Positions 1 through 10,105 of a stretch of DNA of 64,000 nt are shown piece by piece. Location: positions 20,689,105 through 20,753,104 of the forward strand of contig OZ020523.1 in NCBI GenBank assembly GCA_963971425.1, read 5' to 3'. This stretch comes from Bryoerythrophyllum caledonicum (taxonomy: Eukaryota > Streptophyta > Bryopsida > Pottiales > Pottiaceae). The position numbers and the translations under genes were made by a program. Within the stretch, counting starts at the first letter, position 1. Every line of letters begins with the position of its first letter. Below the pieces are notes generated by a model that worked only from the letters and a program-made list of their open reading frames with translations, was not told the DNA's origin and searched no databases.

Positions 1-1711
1 GAACGTTGACTACATGCCCCATAAGTCGCTGGTGCTTGGCTCTGGTGAGACCACAGTTGCTAAGGTTCTCCCCGCTAATTTCAAGTGGAAGGATCAAATT
101 CCGGCAATTGATGCACATTTATCAGACTGCGGCCTTCCAAACATTTCTCTTTCAGGTCTGAGTAAAGTAAGGAAGCTCCACTTCTCTGATTACAATGCAA
201 AGCGGCCGGGAGATAACTTTGCTCGTTATTCCTTATGTGTTGAGATCCAGAACCATAGGAGGGTGCAGCACCCGGAGTCTCAAGGCGCACTTATGTGGCA
301 AAGGCAGCTTAATGTCCATTTAGATTCTGCGTGGGCGCACCGTGAGTTGTATTACTCCAATCGGTACCGCTCTCAGCAGATGCCCGATGAATACGTTACA
401 ATCATGCACGACAAGATGGATCACTCCAAGACAGCGTCGCCTACCCTTTCGCACAAGACTAAGCATCTGGATGCTCTCTTCAAGTTGCCACTATCAGTTA
501 CTGGAATACTTGCACATGGACATGGAGATTTTCGTTATGCTCATTATGGCTTAGACATATATCCCCACGACGTGAATTATACTGTGGGCTCCTTTGCTAG
601 ATTGTTGCGTGACCTAGAACAAGCTCCGGTGTCATCCTCCCGGCAATTGTTTGTTAGCTCAGGGAGGCATCCCTTGTTCCGGGCCGTATTACAAGGTGCT
701 GCAAATGTATGTCAGCCATTCCTCCCCCGTGTATCTCCAACCCCTAGGCCTGCAAAGCTGTTGCCTCCAATATTGCATGTGCAAATGGACAACGCAGTTA
801 GTGACAACAAGAATAAATTTGTCTTTTGTTTCTGGTCTCTACTTGTTGCCAAGGGTATCTTTCGAGAGGTTTACGTTAACTTCATGCTTGTCGGTCACAC
901 CCACGACGACATTGATGCATTATTTGGACGATGGAGTATGGCTTTGAAGAAGGAGGATTTTCCTACCATTCCTCTTCTTATGAGATCATTCATGAAAAAT
1001 GAGGCTATTCCAACAATTCCACACCTCATCGAAGAAGTTCCTAATTTCAAATCCTTCATTGAAGCAGGAATGTGCGAGGGGGATGAATCACTTCAGGGGC
1101 ATACAAAGGCTCACCAATTCAAATTCTTTATGACCTCTGATGGTTGCCCGATGATGAAATACAAGATACTCTGTCATCATGATGATTGGATCCCAAGAGA
1201 AGGTGGCGGTATTAAGTTGTGGAAAGAGGACGCGAATGGGCGGTCATTGTGGCCTCGTGGAGAGCCACCTACACTTCAGCCCCGAGAGATGCGCAATCTC
1301 CCCGAAGTGATTAGAGGACTCTCGGGTTTCATTTCTTATTGGGAGAAACAATCAAGGGAAGATCGAACGGGAGAATATGGTAGGCAACATGAGCCTCTGT
1401 GTCAGTACTGGCGTGGGATGAGGGACGCTCTCAATCTCTCGATGGACTTGCAGACATCACTGCAAGATGGATTTTGGCCTTCATCTCGGATTGATCGGGC
1501 AGTAGAGGACCAATTCACAGATGGTGGCGACGTCCGCGAGGACTTTGATGAAGATGACTTTTTTGTTGGACAGGCTCGCGATCGTCCAGCGCCTTCTTTT
1601 CGAGTGGCTAGGGACGTTTACGAGGGATACTTTGTGGCATTAAGGCCATGCGATGGTGACGAGCGCCCTGTTTGGATTGCTCAAGAGTTAACAAACCCGA
1701 ATTGTGATTGA
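1..1711 (+). CDS. DUF7869-domain protein, element copy 1 (5' end outside window)
   Basis: The open frame runs from the window edge; the first Met is at 14, giving 565 residues. I recognise the DUF7869 pattern: a K-M-D-H-S-K motif near residue 135, V-Q-M-D-N followed by D-N-K-N-K near 256-266, and G-H-T-H-D-D-I-D near 293-300. These spaced acidic and His residues look like a nuclease or transposase-type core, but that role is inference. DUF7869 proteins are multicopy in many eukaryotes. The sequence matches 10,438-12,148 without indels, and I noticed one silent difference (position 1303, C here, T in copy 2). The frame closes with TGA at 1709-1711. The same frame then reads on to TAG at about 1932, broken only by that TGA and one TAA, so the C-terminus has decayed in both copies. 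Confidence 0.75.
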   Translation, partial: NVDYMPHKSLVLGSGETTVAKVLPANFKWKDQIPAIDAHLSDCGLPNISLSGLSKVRKLHFSDYNAKRPGDNFARYSLCVEIQNHRRVQHPESQGALMWQRQLNVHLDSAWAHRELYYSNRYRSQQMPDEYVTIMHDKMDHSKTASPTLSHKTKHLDALFKLPLSVTGILAHGHGDFRYAHYGLDIYPHDVNYTVGSFARLLRDLEQAPVSSSRQLFVSSGRHPLFRAVLQGAANVCQPFLPRVSPTPRPAKLLPPILHVQMDNAVSDNKNKFVFCFWSLLVAKGIFREVYVNFMLVGHTHDDIDALFGRWSMALKKEDFPTIPLLMRSFMKNEAIPTIPHLIEEVPNFKSFIEAGMCEGDESLQGHTKAHQFKFFMTSDGCPMMKYKILCHHDDWIPREGGGIKLWKEDANGRSLWPRGEPPTLQPREMRNLPEVIRGLSGFISYWEKQSREDRTGEYGRQHEPLCQYWRGMRDALNLSMDLQTSLQDGFWPSSRIDRAVEDQFTDGGDVREDFDEDDFFVGQARDRPAPSFRVARDVYEGYFVALRPCDGDERPVWIAQELTNPNCD

Positions 1712-1932
1712 GAGAGGCCAAATTGCATCAAAATTTAATACTATCGTCCCACTTCACGGGATGTGATTGTCCAAAGGTGCTATGTGGGTTGGGACTCTGT
1801 GAGCGGTCTTCAGTGGAAGATCGATGATGGGCAACTTCCACAATGGGAGAGCACCGAATCTCTTTTGATAGCGTGGAAGCCTAGGATTCGAAGGGCATCC
1901 CTGCATTCGACTGTGAAGATACCTCGCAGTTA
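1712..1932 (+). pseudogene. Read-through C-terminal extension of the DUF7869 protein
   Basis: After the TGA the same frame carries about 70 more codons with protein-like composition (segments such as RDVIVQRCYVGWDSV and SLLIAWKPRIRRASL) and a second in-frame stop, TAA. It ends at TAG near 1932. CGA to TGA and CAA to TAA would explain both breaks. An identical stretch follows copy 2 at 12,149-12,369. Confidence 0.5.
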
Positions 1933-2504
1933 GGTTCAAATCATACTAGATAGTTTTCTTCGGGATGCGGAGCTCGATTCTGCTCAAGGGTGAAGCTATC
2001 CTAGGATAATGCTTCATTTTGACAATGCAGATGTATGTGGAGGACATGATCGTTGTTGCTTCCTTTTCAGCTCAAACCGAGGTGAAGCAATCTACCCCCC
2101 TTTGGCTTAGAATTTTTTTGCTTTAGTGTTCTTTTGTTGTAGTCCATTATTTTGTTATTCATGGTTAGAGTAGTGGCTTTTATGTTTTTAAAAGTTTCAT
2201 CGAATTGTTATGTCAACTTGAAGATGATTGTTTGCATGTTTTTGGCTCATGTGGAGCTGTTTTTGTGCCTTTGTTTGCTGTAAAGAAGGATGTATTCCAC
2301 AGCGTTATCAATCTCTTGTTCAAATTGTTTGTTCCTATTTCATAGTATTATCTACTTTTTCGGCGAGTTTCTGGATATTTAAAGTGACTGTTTGTGGATT
2401 GCAGTTGTCGATGAATGCATGTCGTTTGTCTGCATTGTTTGTACCTTGAAGCTTGACCAAAACATTCTGCTCATCTCCGGGTGAATACGGGCTACTCATC
2501 TCCC

Positions 2505-2815
2505 GAGCGCATTCAGCTCGACTCGAGCTGAATGGGATCGATGAGTACTCTGACTTCATTCAGCTCGAGTCGAGCTGAATGGGATCGTAAGTATTCTGAC
2601 TTCAATCAGCTCGAGTCGAGTTGAATATGATCGATGAGTATTCTGAGTTCAGTCATCTCGAGTCGAGCTGAATGGGATTGATGAGTACTCTGAATTCAAT
2701 CAGCTGGAGTCGAGCAGAATAAGTTCGATGAGTATTCTGACTTCAATCAGCTCGAGTCGAGCTGATTGCGTGGGATGATTATCTAAATTCAATCAACTCG
2801 ACTCGAGCTGATTGC
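2505..2815. repeat. Palindrome array downstream of copy 1
   Basis: About seven copies of a dyad related to TCAGCTCGACTCGAGCTGA lie about 47 bp apart. Each is followed by a spacer of the type GGGATCGATGAGTATTCTGA. The 15-bp core AGCTCGASTCGAGCT is a perfect palindrome around one central base. Single changes in some copies (GAGTCGAGT, GGAGTCGAGC) weaken the symmetry. Confidence 0.85.
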
Positions 2816-2940
2816 AATAACGTGAATAGCATTTCATTTTCAGATGGATTACCACTGAATGCTCGTCGTAACTTCTTTGACAACGTTCAGCTCCTTGTCA
2901 AAGTTGTCAAAGTTGCTCGCTGACAGTACAAGGAGACGGA

Positions 2941-2948
2941 TATAAAAG
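2941..2948 (+). promoter_or_regulatory. TATA box of unit A
   Basis: TATAAAAG lies about 190 bp before the ATG at 3132, followed by a pyrimidine-rich leader. The leader segment with GTGCGTGCAGG matches that of unit D, so this is probably the promoter of the unit's own gene. Confidence 0.5.
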
Positions 2949-3131
2949 GGTGCAGGAAAATGGAGAATGCCACAAGTTCCTTTCTAGTTGTGCTTTCTTC
3001 CATCTCTCTCGCTCCCTCATCCTCTACTCATGTCTACTGTTCACTTAGTCCGGAACTGCTTCCGGGAGAAGAGGGTTTGTGTAAGGACTGTGCGTGCAGG
3101 GGTTCCAGTCAGAGTTAGGGTTTCAGGAAGG

Positions 3132-5242
3132 ATGGCAGGGGACAAGTCCGGCCGGAAGCACAACCTGAAGGAGAAGGCTCCAGACGTGCCGCCAGTTCGG
3201 AAGGTGGTTCCGGCAATTCCGGAAGCACAACCTGAAGGAGAAGGCTCCAGACGTGCCGCCAGTTCGGAAGGTGGTTCCGGCAATTCCGGAAGCAAACGCA
3301 GAGAAGAAGGTCCTACGACATTACCTGGAGATTATGGGCTGCCTTGGCCTGCTGAAGGTGCCGTGGGGAAGGAAGAACCAGGAGTTGCTGGCGGAGTTGA
3401 TGTGGACTCCGGACAACCGGTACGACGGCCTTCTCTGGGCTCATCTAGAGAAATGGACAGCAACGGAGTGGAGGCGGACCTACAACTTCCGGGAAGGGGA
3501 GATCAGAGCCTTGGAAAGGAGAGAAGAGATGATGGAGGAAGAGTTTGTCCGGCCGTCAGATCCGAAGGATGGCTACACGGTCGACGACTTGCGTGACCCG
3601 CATGCCCGGATCGTAATAGGGTTTCTAAACCCTATTTTCCATCCGGAAAAGCCGAAGAGGCTGGTCATCAAGTGGGCCTGCATTTTCTTGGGAGCAATGC
3701 GGGGAAAGCTGAAGGTGGACTGGGCGATGCTGATGAGCGACATGGTCGACCATCAAGTGAAGGACCTGCCAAAGCTGAAGAAGGCCGGAAGTCCACTTCC
3801 GACATACCTGTCGCATCTTTATGCCAGGTATGAAATTCTAACTCCGGACGAACAAGACGAGTACAACGATCAGCTGGAGATCATGTAGTACGGAGGACCG
3901 GATGCGGATGAAGATGAAGATTCCGACCAACCGGACACTCCGGAATCTCCTCCAGCCGGACCAGCACTGACGCGGAAGAGGAGCAAGCCGGATCAGCCAG
4001 CCCCAGCTCCAGCTCCAGCATCAGTTCCGAAAACTGCCACAGCCGGACCAAGCAACCCGGAAGCGGAACCAGAGGATCCGGACAGAGAACAGGAGGCTCG
4101 CAGGCAAGGTAGGGTTCCGACACCAACTCTTCCGGAACTGACAGGACAACCTGGAGCAGACATCATCCAGATGATGCAGCACGTACTTTGGCGAGCCATG
4201 TACATGAATCAAAGCATCGCCGACCGGTCAATCATTCTCCGGGAGATCGTGGATGAGCTGAATGTCGACACCTTTGAGGATATCGGACCCCGGATCCGGA
4301 ACCTGAAGAGAACGCAGGTCCGGTTGGAGATAGTGCAAGGGCAGCAGGCACTAATCACGCAAGCAGCTGCCAGACTCCGGAACGAGTTGGATAATACAAC
4401 TGCCGCCCATGCACGAGAGAAGAAGGCGAGAGAGCTGGCAGAACTAAGAGCGAACGAGTCTGCTCGGGCTTTAGCACAGGTACGAGAAGCTCTAAACTTC
4501 TCGGTTGACACTGTCAACCGGAGCCTTCTCTTTACAGCCGGATTGGAGAAGGAAGACAAGATGACCAGGGGTCAGATGATCAAGTTTTTACTTGAGCATG
4601 GCCGGAAGATGGAGCGGACCTGGGAGAAGATGCAGCTACTGGTGGCCAACATGGTTTCGGAAGCGCCAACAGAGCAAGCAGCTAAAGTTCCGGTAGAGTC
4701 AACTCCACCTCCAACACGAGCAGGACCTTCAGAAGCATCCGGAAGGTACGCCGGATCTGGCATCCCCAATGAGTTGGACGGATGCTGATCCGAACTACAG
4801 TTCAGAGACATTGCAGGCTTGGAAAGCTGCAATGACGGACAAGGTCACAAAGAAGACTCCGCCGGAGTTCTGGCTCCCTTCATTTTCTCCAACGAACAGC
4901 CGACGGAAGATGACACCGAAGAGCTCAAGGCTGTTTCCGGATGAAGCAAGCAGGCCAAACAAGGCCTACTGGGATCTGCTCAACATGGAGATACTGCCAC
5001 CCCCATCGCCGAAGAACGCCGGAATGAATCCTTTACTGGAAATTCTTCCGGGATCCTCCAGTCAGAGCAGAGATAAGAGTCCGGAACTGACTCCGGAACC
5101 GGCTCCAGCACTTTCTCCGGAATCACCTCCGGCATCACCTCCAGAACCTGCTCCGCAACAGCCAGCGACCGAAGCAGCTGCAGTGAAGGAGTCTCCGGTG
5201 CGAAGGAGTCCACGGAACAAGGGTGTTCAGAAGAGCCCTTAG
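3132..5242 (+). pseudogene. Unit A element protein (broken)
   Basis: The start is MAGDKSGRKHN at 3132. A 67-nt tandem duplication (3154-3287) shifts the frame. The main frame resumes at 3253 with the conserved N-terminal domain: a G-C-x-G-L-L-x-V-P-W block, W-R-R-T-Y, P-K-D-G-Y, then F-L-N-P-I-F-H-P-E-K-P-K-R. TAG at 3886-3888 replaces what is a Q codon in unit D. The same frame continues to 4788 through a Pro/Glu-rich linker and a coiled coil (about 4,200-4,640). A shift near 4,770-4,790 moves the Pro-rich tail, ending RRSPRNKGVQKSP, into another frame ending at 5242. D and EC encode relatives. The function is unknown; a capsid-like or DNA-binding role is only a guess. Confidence 0.6.
3154..3287 (+). 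repeat. 67-nt tandem duplication in the unit A frame
   Basis: Two adjacent copies begin GGAAGCACAACCTGAAGG at 3154 and 3221. The 67-nt period is not a multiple of three, so the duplication breaks the reading frame. Confidence 0.9.
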
Positions 5243-5286
5243 AATTAGGAGTAGATCTAGGATTTCTAAGTTCAGTAGAAGTAGTA

Positions 5287-5329
5287 GCGATTAACGATGG
5301 GGCTCATAATTGCACCCGGCTACTAATCT
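5287..5329 (+). other. Conserved post-ORF motif of TGCA-ORF units (unit A)
   Basis: GATGGGGC, a short spacer, then GCACCCGG and CTACTA lie about 50 bp after the ORF stop. The same block follows the ORF in unit D (17,591-17,632) and unit 2 (49,325-49,380), and occurs in ORF-less unit 1 (46,193-46,237). The role is unknown. Confidence 0.6.
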
Positions 5330-6568
5330 CAGGACTTAGAATTTAGTTAAAGTTTTTGAAATTCCCGGATGACAGTTAGTTCGGAATCCGGATTTCAGGA
5401 GTGTGCATAGAAATTAACGGAAAGTTAAGTTCTATTAATTAACGATCATACTTAGAAACTCCGCCCGGAAAAGTTACAGTCATAGGAATTAACGGACTGT
5501 TAACTTGAGTTTCCGGATCTTTTTAGCCGTCAGTTCTTGACTTTCTGGATTTTTCGCGGATAAGGTAGAGTAAGATTAGCAACTTAGTTAGTATTTAATC
5601 TGATGAGTTTGGGAAACTTATCATCTTGTTTTCGCTCGCTGGAAACATTTTGGCTTGTTAATATATAGTATTTCACTTATATTCTTGAGCCTGAGTGTTT
5701 TCCTTGGGGTAAGACACATCCATTGTGGTTTTTATGTGTTGTGTGTAAGATCTTCCGGAGGGAATGGTATTTGAATGGACAATCAAGGCATCCGGTTGGG
5801 ATTTGTAGAAGGAGATCGCCCGGAAGAGTAGGAGACGAATTCAGGGGGAGGCCTGATAATCTTCAGGGTCCGGAAGAAGCCAAGAGGGAGAGATTCATTG
5901 CAGAGGTGGTCCTGGTGGTCTCTTAGTTCCGTGTGAACCCAAATTCTGGTTGAGGCCGGAATTGACCCTATGACGGAGAAGAAGCCTGTTACATCAGACT
6001 AGAAGGAAGTACTCTTGTTACCTAGTATCATCGTTTGGAAGAACCACAGCATGCACTTACCGGAATGTCGTTGTAGTCCAGATCTATCTCTGTGTGACCG
6101 CGTCCGGATGGCCAGCCGGATTTTGTGAGAGTGGATTCAGCAGCAACAATCATCTATCGGTTAGCGGAGTAGGAGAGTGGACGTTCTACCACTATAAATT
6201 ATAAGAGCAGTGGGGAATCCGGCCACTCAAACCAATAGGATCAGTGGTCTTCCAGGCACTCGTTTAAACCATCCAGAGCATATCTCTGAGGAGTAGACAG
6301 AGACTAAACAAACTCTCCCCTTGTTTTACCGGAAAATATATCCGGTGAACTATAGCTTAAATCCGGAATCCGGTAGGAGACGGAAGTAGCAAAGAATTAG
6401 AGATAGAAGGATCCGGTAGATATGCAATTGGGTTTGTGATTGTATTAGCTTAGTAATTTTAGGAAGAACAATAGGTCCTTGTGGGAACGAATACGGAGTG
6501 GTTACTTTTGAAGCATTTAGCAACATATGAATGCTATTAGAAAGAATACTTGCTCACTAATATCAACA
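5330..6568 (+). other. 3' non-coding region of unit A
   Basis: There is no convincing frame here. The region is rich in CCGGA-type words and ends in a block with GTGGGAACGAATACGGAGTG that recurs at the 3' end of unit D. Confidence 0.5.
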
Positions 6569-7369
6569 CGCTCCTCCCTGCCTCTGCCTCTGGCGCTTGG
6601 GTGGTGGCAAAGCTTCTTCCTCCGACTGTGATGAATTGCTCCCGCCCTCTGATCCTAACTCTGGCTCCGACTCCGTCCCATCAAACTTCTTCAACATGAG
6701 CTGCGTACCGTAGGCAATGTCCTCCTCCGCGGTGGTCTCTTTGAAGTGGTGGTAGAGGTGAATCAAGAACGGGCAGATGGGGGTGCGCTTGTTGTTGTTG
6801 ATGCCCTTCACTAACCGAAGCACCACTTCCCGCATGATGATGGCCCAATTCACCATCCTCTCACCCAAAAAGCATCCATACACGGTGTTAGCAAGCGTCA
6901 CGGTGATCCTAGCAGGTTTTTCATGGTGGAGGATGGGCACAAGGAAGGCAAAGACCCGTTTGGCCCGTGGGTCAGAGCAATCATGGAGAGAGTAGCCATT
7001 CTTGGCGTCCTTGGTGCTGAAACAGGCCTTGGCGTACTCCTCCTTCAAACTAGTTCATCCACCTCCTTGACATGGAAAATCATACACCTCTTGCCATCTC
7101 CCCATGGTCTACTTCTCCGGGCAAGCCCGGATGCCTTCGCCCTCCGGTTGAGGTAGAGGATTCCTCTGCATCTCCTGTATAGTGGACTCCACACAAAAAC
7201 TCCAACAGAAATCAAGGAGGGAAGGGCATCCCATGCGCTCGAGATCCTCCTTGAGCTCTAGGAGCTCAAGAGGCTCCTTGGGGATGATTGGGGAAATGGC
7301 CAAGTGAGAAGACGCTCCAGTCGCCATTCTTCCTTCACTTTCGGCCGCCGTTTTGTTGCCTTGCCCCAT
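6569..7369 (-). pseudogene. Unit B element protein, N-terminal fragment
   Basis: The frame beginning MATGASSHLAIS (near 7,327) matches the start of the EC protein, MATHPTSTPAM, including L-E-R-M-G-C-x-S-L-L-D-F-C-W. A frameshift near 7,050-7,110 breaks it. It resumes as K-E-E-Y-A-K...D-A-K-N-G-Y...R-V-F-A-F-L-V-P-I-L and runs to R-Q-R-Q-R-Q-G-G, where unit A cuts it. The missing part corresponds to the coiled-coil half. Confidence 0.65.
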
Positions 7370-7459
7370 GACTCCTTCTCTTGCTTCCGGATTTTGCTTT
7401 GCTCTTGAAGGTGTCGGCTGAGGCTGCTTTCCTTGTTCGGGACGATGTTTGGAGCTCTC

Positions 7460-8345
7460 TGATGCACCTGGAGCTCTCGGGAGGGGCTTCTGGTTCTCGG
7501 GAGGGGTTGTTGCTCTTCAGGGAAGGCTGCTGGGCTTCGGGGAAGGCTGCTGGGCTTCGGGTGGGCTGTTGCTCTTCGGGGAAGGCTGCTGCTCTTTGGG
7601 CGGCCTACTGGGCTCTTGGGAAAGGCTGCCTGGGAGCTCTTGGTCTTGCTCGGAGCCCCCACGGTACTCTCCCTCCGGTTACAGGTTTCCACCACTGCTC
7701 GTACTCCTACTACGAGGTTCCGTCCTCCTGATCCGAGTTCCGCTTCCGCAGTTGGGATTCTCCGCCGTTTGCTCTTGCTCCAAGGTTCCGAGGAGCTTAC
7801 GGGTTTGGCCCCGGAATCAGAGGGTCACAGGTTTCGGGAGAGGGAAAGGATTCACAGGTTTCGGGAGAGGGAAAAGCTCATTGGTTCTGCTGAGGGAGGG
7901 AGCTTACCTTCGCTGTCCGCCCTCGCTCGTCGCCGGTGATGGTGCCTCGTCTTTCTAGCTTCGCCGTGAGGCTCTCGGGTCTCCCTGGTGCTCCGCTCGT
8001 GCCGAGAGCTTGATCCCGAGCTCCACGAGATGCTTGATCCCGCCTCCGCTTCCGCCGAGAGGCTGGTGCTCCGCTCCGCCTGTGCCGAGGGGCTGGTGCT
8101 CCGCTTCGCTTCCGCCAAGGTTGGTGCTCTACTCTGCTTCCGCCGAGAGGCTGGTGCTCCGCTACGCCTGTGCCGAGGGGCTGGTGCTCCGCTACGCCTG
8201 TGCCGAGGGGCTGGTGCTCCGCTCCGCTTCCACCGAGGTTGGTGCTCCGCTCCGCTTCCGCCGAGAGGCTGGTGCTCCGCTCTACTTCCACCGAGAGGCT
8301 GGTGCTCCGCTCCGCTTCCGCCTGTGTTCCGCCTGTGTTCCGCCT
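7460..8345. repeat. GC-rich tandem repeats in the unit B leader
   Basis: Two repeat types are visible. About 19-bp repeats around GGGGAAGGCTGCTGGGCTT lie at 7,500-7,620. Roughly 33-bp repeats around GAGGCTGGTGCTCCGCT lie at 8,050-8,330, followed by short TGTGTTCCGCC repeats. The long frames over them are repeat artefacts. Confidence 0.8.
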
Positions 8346-9044
8346 GTGTTCCGCTTGTGTTCCGCCTCCGGGTCGGGTTTCGCCTTCGTGTTCCCAGGTT
8401 CCCCCGGACCGGCTGCCAGGTTCCGCCGAGGTTGGTGCTGGACCCTACCGGCCTTGGCCCGGTTGGCCTCGGTCTAGTTGGGGCTTGGCTCGGGTCTTGG
8501 CTCGAGCCTTGGGCTCGGGTCTTGGCTCGAGTTTTAAGCCCGGGCCTTTGGCCTTGCCTTATTTATCTTATAGCCTAAGTAATCTTATGCCCTAACTATT
8601 TCCTAATCCTAACTAAAATAAACCCTAGTGTCATTCCAGGTATCTAACTAACGGATTAGTTTTTACTTTCCCATCTGCAACTAACTAACTAAAAATTTTG
8701 AAAAATTCGTGGTACATTCTCCTCATTTGTAAGTGGCTTCGCCTAAAATGTTGTTGTGTCTTTTGTAGCGCGTGAGATCACATTGAAGTACAACATAATT
8801 GTTGTAATGTAGTTCTTACTCTACCAAATATTATGGATTTCTTCTCAGCTTGTTCACTGTAAGCCAGAGTGCTCTTTAATTATAAATCATCAAAAATTGG
8901 TTACATGGTTGTTGTACATGTTCTTGCATAGGTGTTTCCCCTATGTCTTTAGTGGCGGTTGTTTCAATTTAAGAGAAGGCTACCGAAACCTAGAGAATGT
9001 GTCCGACATTTGCGGTGTAAATTACGGTCTAGGGCCGACAATGA

Positions 9045-9500
9045 ATCAGCTCGAGTCGAGCTGAATATGTAGGAAGGGAACCTCTGGCATAATCAGCTCG
9101 AGTCAAGCTGATTTTTGGGGACGATATGTTATAATTAATTGAACTCAGATTGAGTTAAATATCTTGGAAGCAAACCTATAACATAATCAGCTTGAGTCGA
9201 GCTGATTTTTTGGACGGTATGTTATTATCACCTTGAACTCGGATTAACTTGAACATGTTGGAAGAAAACCTGTAACAAGTTCGGGAGATGGAATTTTGTT
9301 ATGACATTCAGCTCGACTCGAGCTGATTGTTTGAACGGGATAATCTTCATTCACTCAGCTTGAGTTGAGCTAAATGTGTTGGAAGATCATATCCCGGGTT
9401 CGAGATGAGATTGTGATTGAAAGTTTATTCATAATCAGCTCGATTCGAGCTGATTGTTTGTATTGAGTTGAATGAATGATTGAGCCGAGCTGATTCATTG
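9045..9500. repeat. Palindrome array upstream of the DUF7869 gene, copy 2
   Basis: Six dyads of the TCAGCTCGASTCGAGCTGA type lie near 9,046, 9,090, 9,183, 9,304, 9,353 and 9,432. Weaker AACTCAGATTGAGTT-like dyads sit between some of them. The array ends about 100 bp before the ATG at 9570, so it overlaps the likely promoter. Confidence 0.85.
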
Positions 9501-9569
9501 AAGTTGATTATTAGAGAATTTCCATTTCCTTTCACTTCGTAATTCTGCTTATTTTATTGCAGCTTTCAA

Positions 9570-10105
9570 ATGGCCGATTCAAGCAATTTCTCATCAGACG
9601 ATTTAGATTTCTCTGTTGACAGCCCATCTATCAATACTCCTATGGATGCCGATTTGCCGCCTTTTGATGTCATCCCCCGACGTCTATGGGTCGGAAAGAT
9701 TGTGGACATGAAAAATGTGTCTGGTGTCACGATTGCGTCCGGGATACTTCAAGTTCTTCACTCAGCGGATATCCCACTTACTGGGGGTCCATTAGAAGAA
9801 TCGCATGTTGCTGTTCAGGTATCCAGGACTTTTGTTGAAGAAGAAGCACCAGACAAGTGGCGATATTGTGTCAGACCGTGGCCTATTCGTCAGGTCCTTT
9901 TAAATGGCGTCAATCTCTTTCACCATCAGCAACGTGATACTTACAATTCGGTAATGGCCTTGAGAGCTATGCCTCTTGGGGAGAGGACTCGCACTTACGT
10001 CAGTTCTTCTAGGATTCCAGTAGCCTCTACTTCATCGAAGTCTACGGTTCTACTCTCGGATCAATCAATCAACTTAGTTTCCAGGAATACTTGTTGCTCT
10101 AGAAG
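9570..10105 (+). pseudogene. N-terminal part of the DUF7869 protein, copy 2
   Basis: This frame starts MADSSNFSSDDLDF and reads as real protein (segments DVIPRRLWVGKIVDMKN and PDKWRYCVRPWPIRQVLL) to about 10,010. The protein then continues in the frame of the downstream gene (SSLYFIEVYGSTLGSINQL), so a base has been gained or lost near 10,010-10,020. One TAG at about 10,101 interrupts that second frame just before K-L-R-S. The start follows the palindrome array, and an ATG context AAATGGCC is present. This is probably the true N-terminus of the 12,148-ending protein. Confidence 0.6.

Larger units (their letters stand above)
1..2892 (+). mobile_element. DUF7869 element, copy 1 (3' part)
   Basis: This segment repeats 10,438 to about 13,380: the reading frame, the decayed C-terminal extension, a roughly 500-bp T-rich 3' region and a palindrome array. 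Identity is nearly complete to about 2,090. After that, small indels appear (six C here against five in copy 2) and the arrays differ. The match stops at about 2,892, after GTTCAGCTC, where unit A begins. The 5' end is outside the window. Confidence 0.7.
2893..6568 (+). mobile_element. TGCA-ORF unit A
   Basis: This plus-strand unit has a TATA box, a leader, one long broken reading frame and a 3' region that matches unit D (the GATGGGGC...GCACCCGG motif and a GTGGGAACGAA.. block near the end). The 3' end is ...ATATCAACA at 6,568. Directly after it, unit B coding resumes at the codons that follow RQRQ in unit EC, so A inserted into B. The 5' end has no clear TG start, and no second copy of the CGCTC target is seen. 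The 5' end may therefore be truncated or rearranged. Confidence 0.55.
6569..8716 (-). mobile_element. TGCA-ORF unit B (5' half only)
   Basis: On the minus strand the unit starts TGTACCACGAATTTTTCAA, almost as unit EC starts (TGTCGTACCACGAATTTTC). It has a GC-rich leader with tandem repeats, then the EC-type N-terminal protein domain. Coding stops at 6,569, where unit A begins. The missing 3' half is not on the other side of A, so this junction is rearranged. The TTCTC at 8,717-8,721 would be its target duplication, but the partner copy is absent. Confidence 0.6.

Noticed and set aside
7988..8595. Overlapping frames of 140-196 codons in the unit B leader
   Set aside because: Repeat translations (LVLRSASAE-type) on both strands, not proteins.
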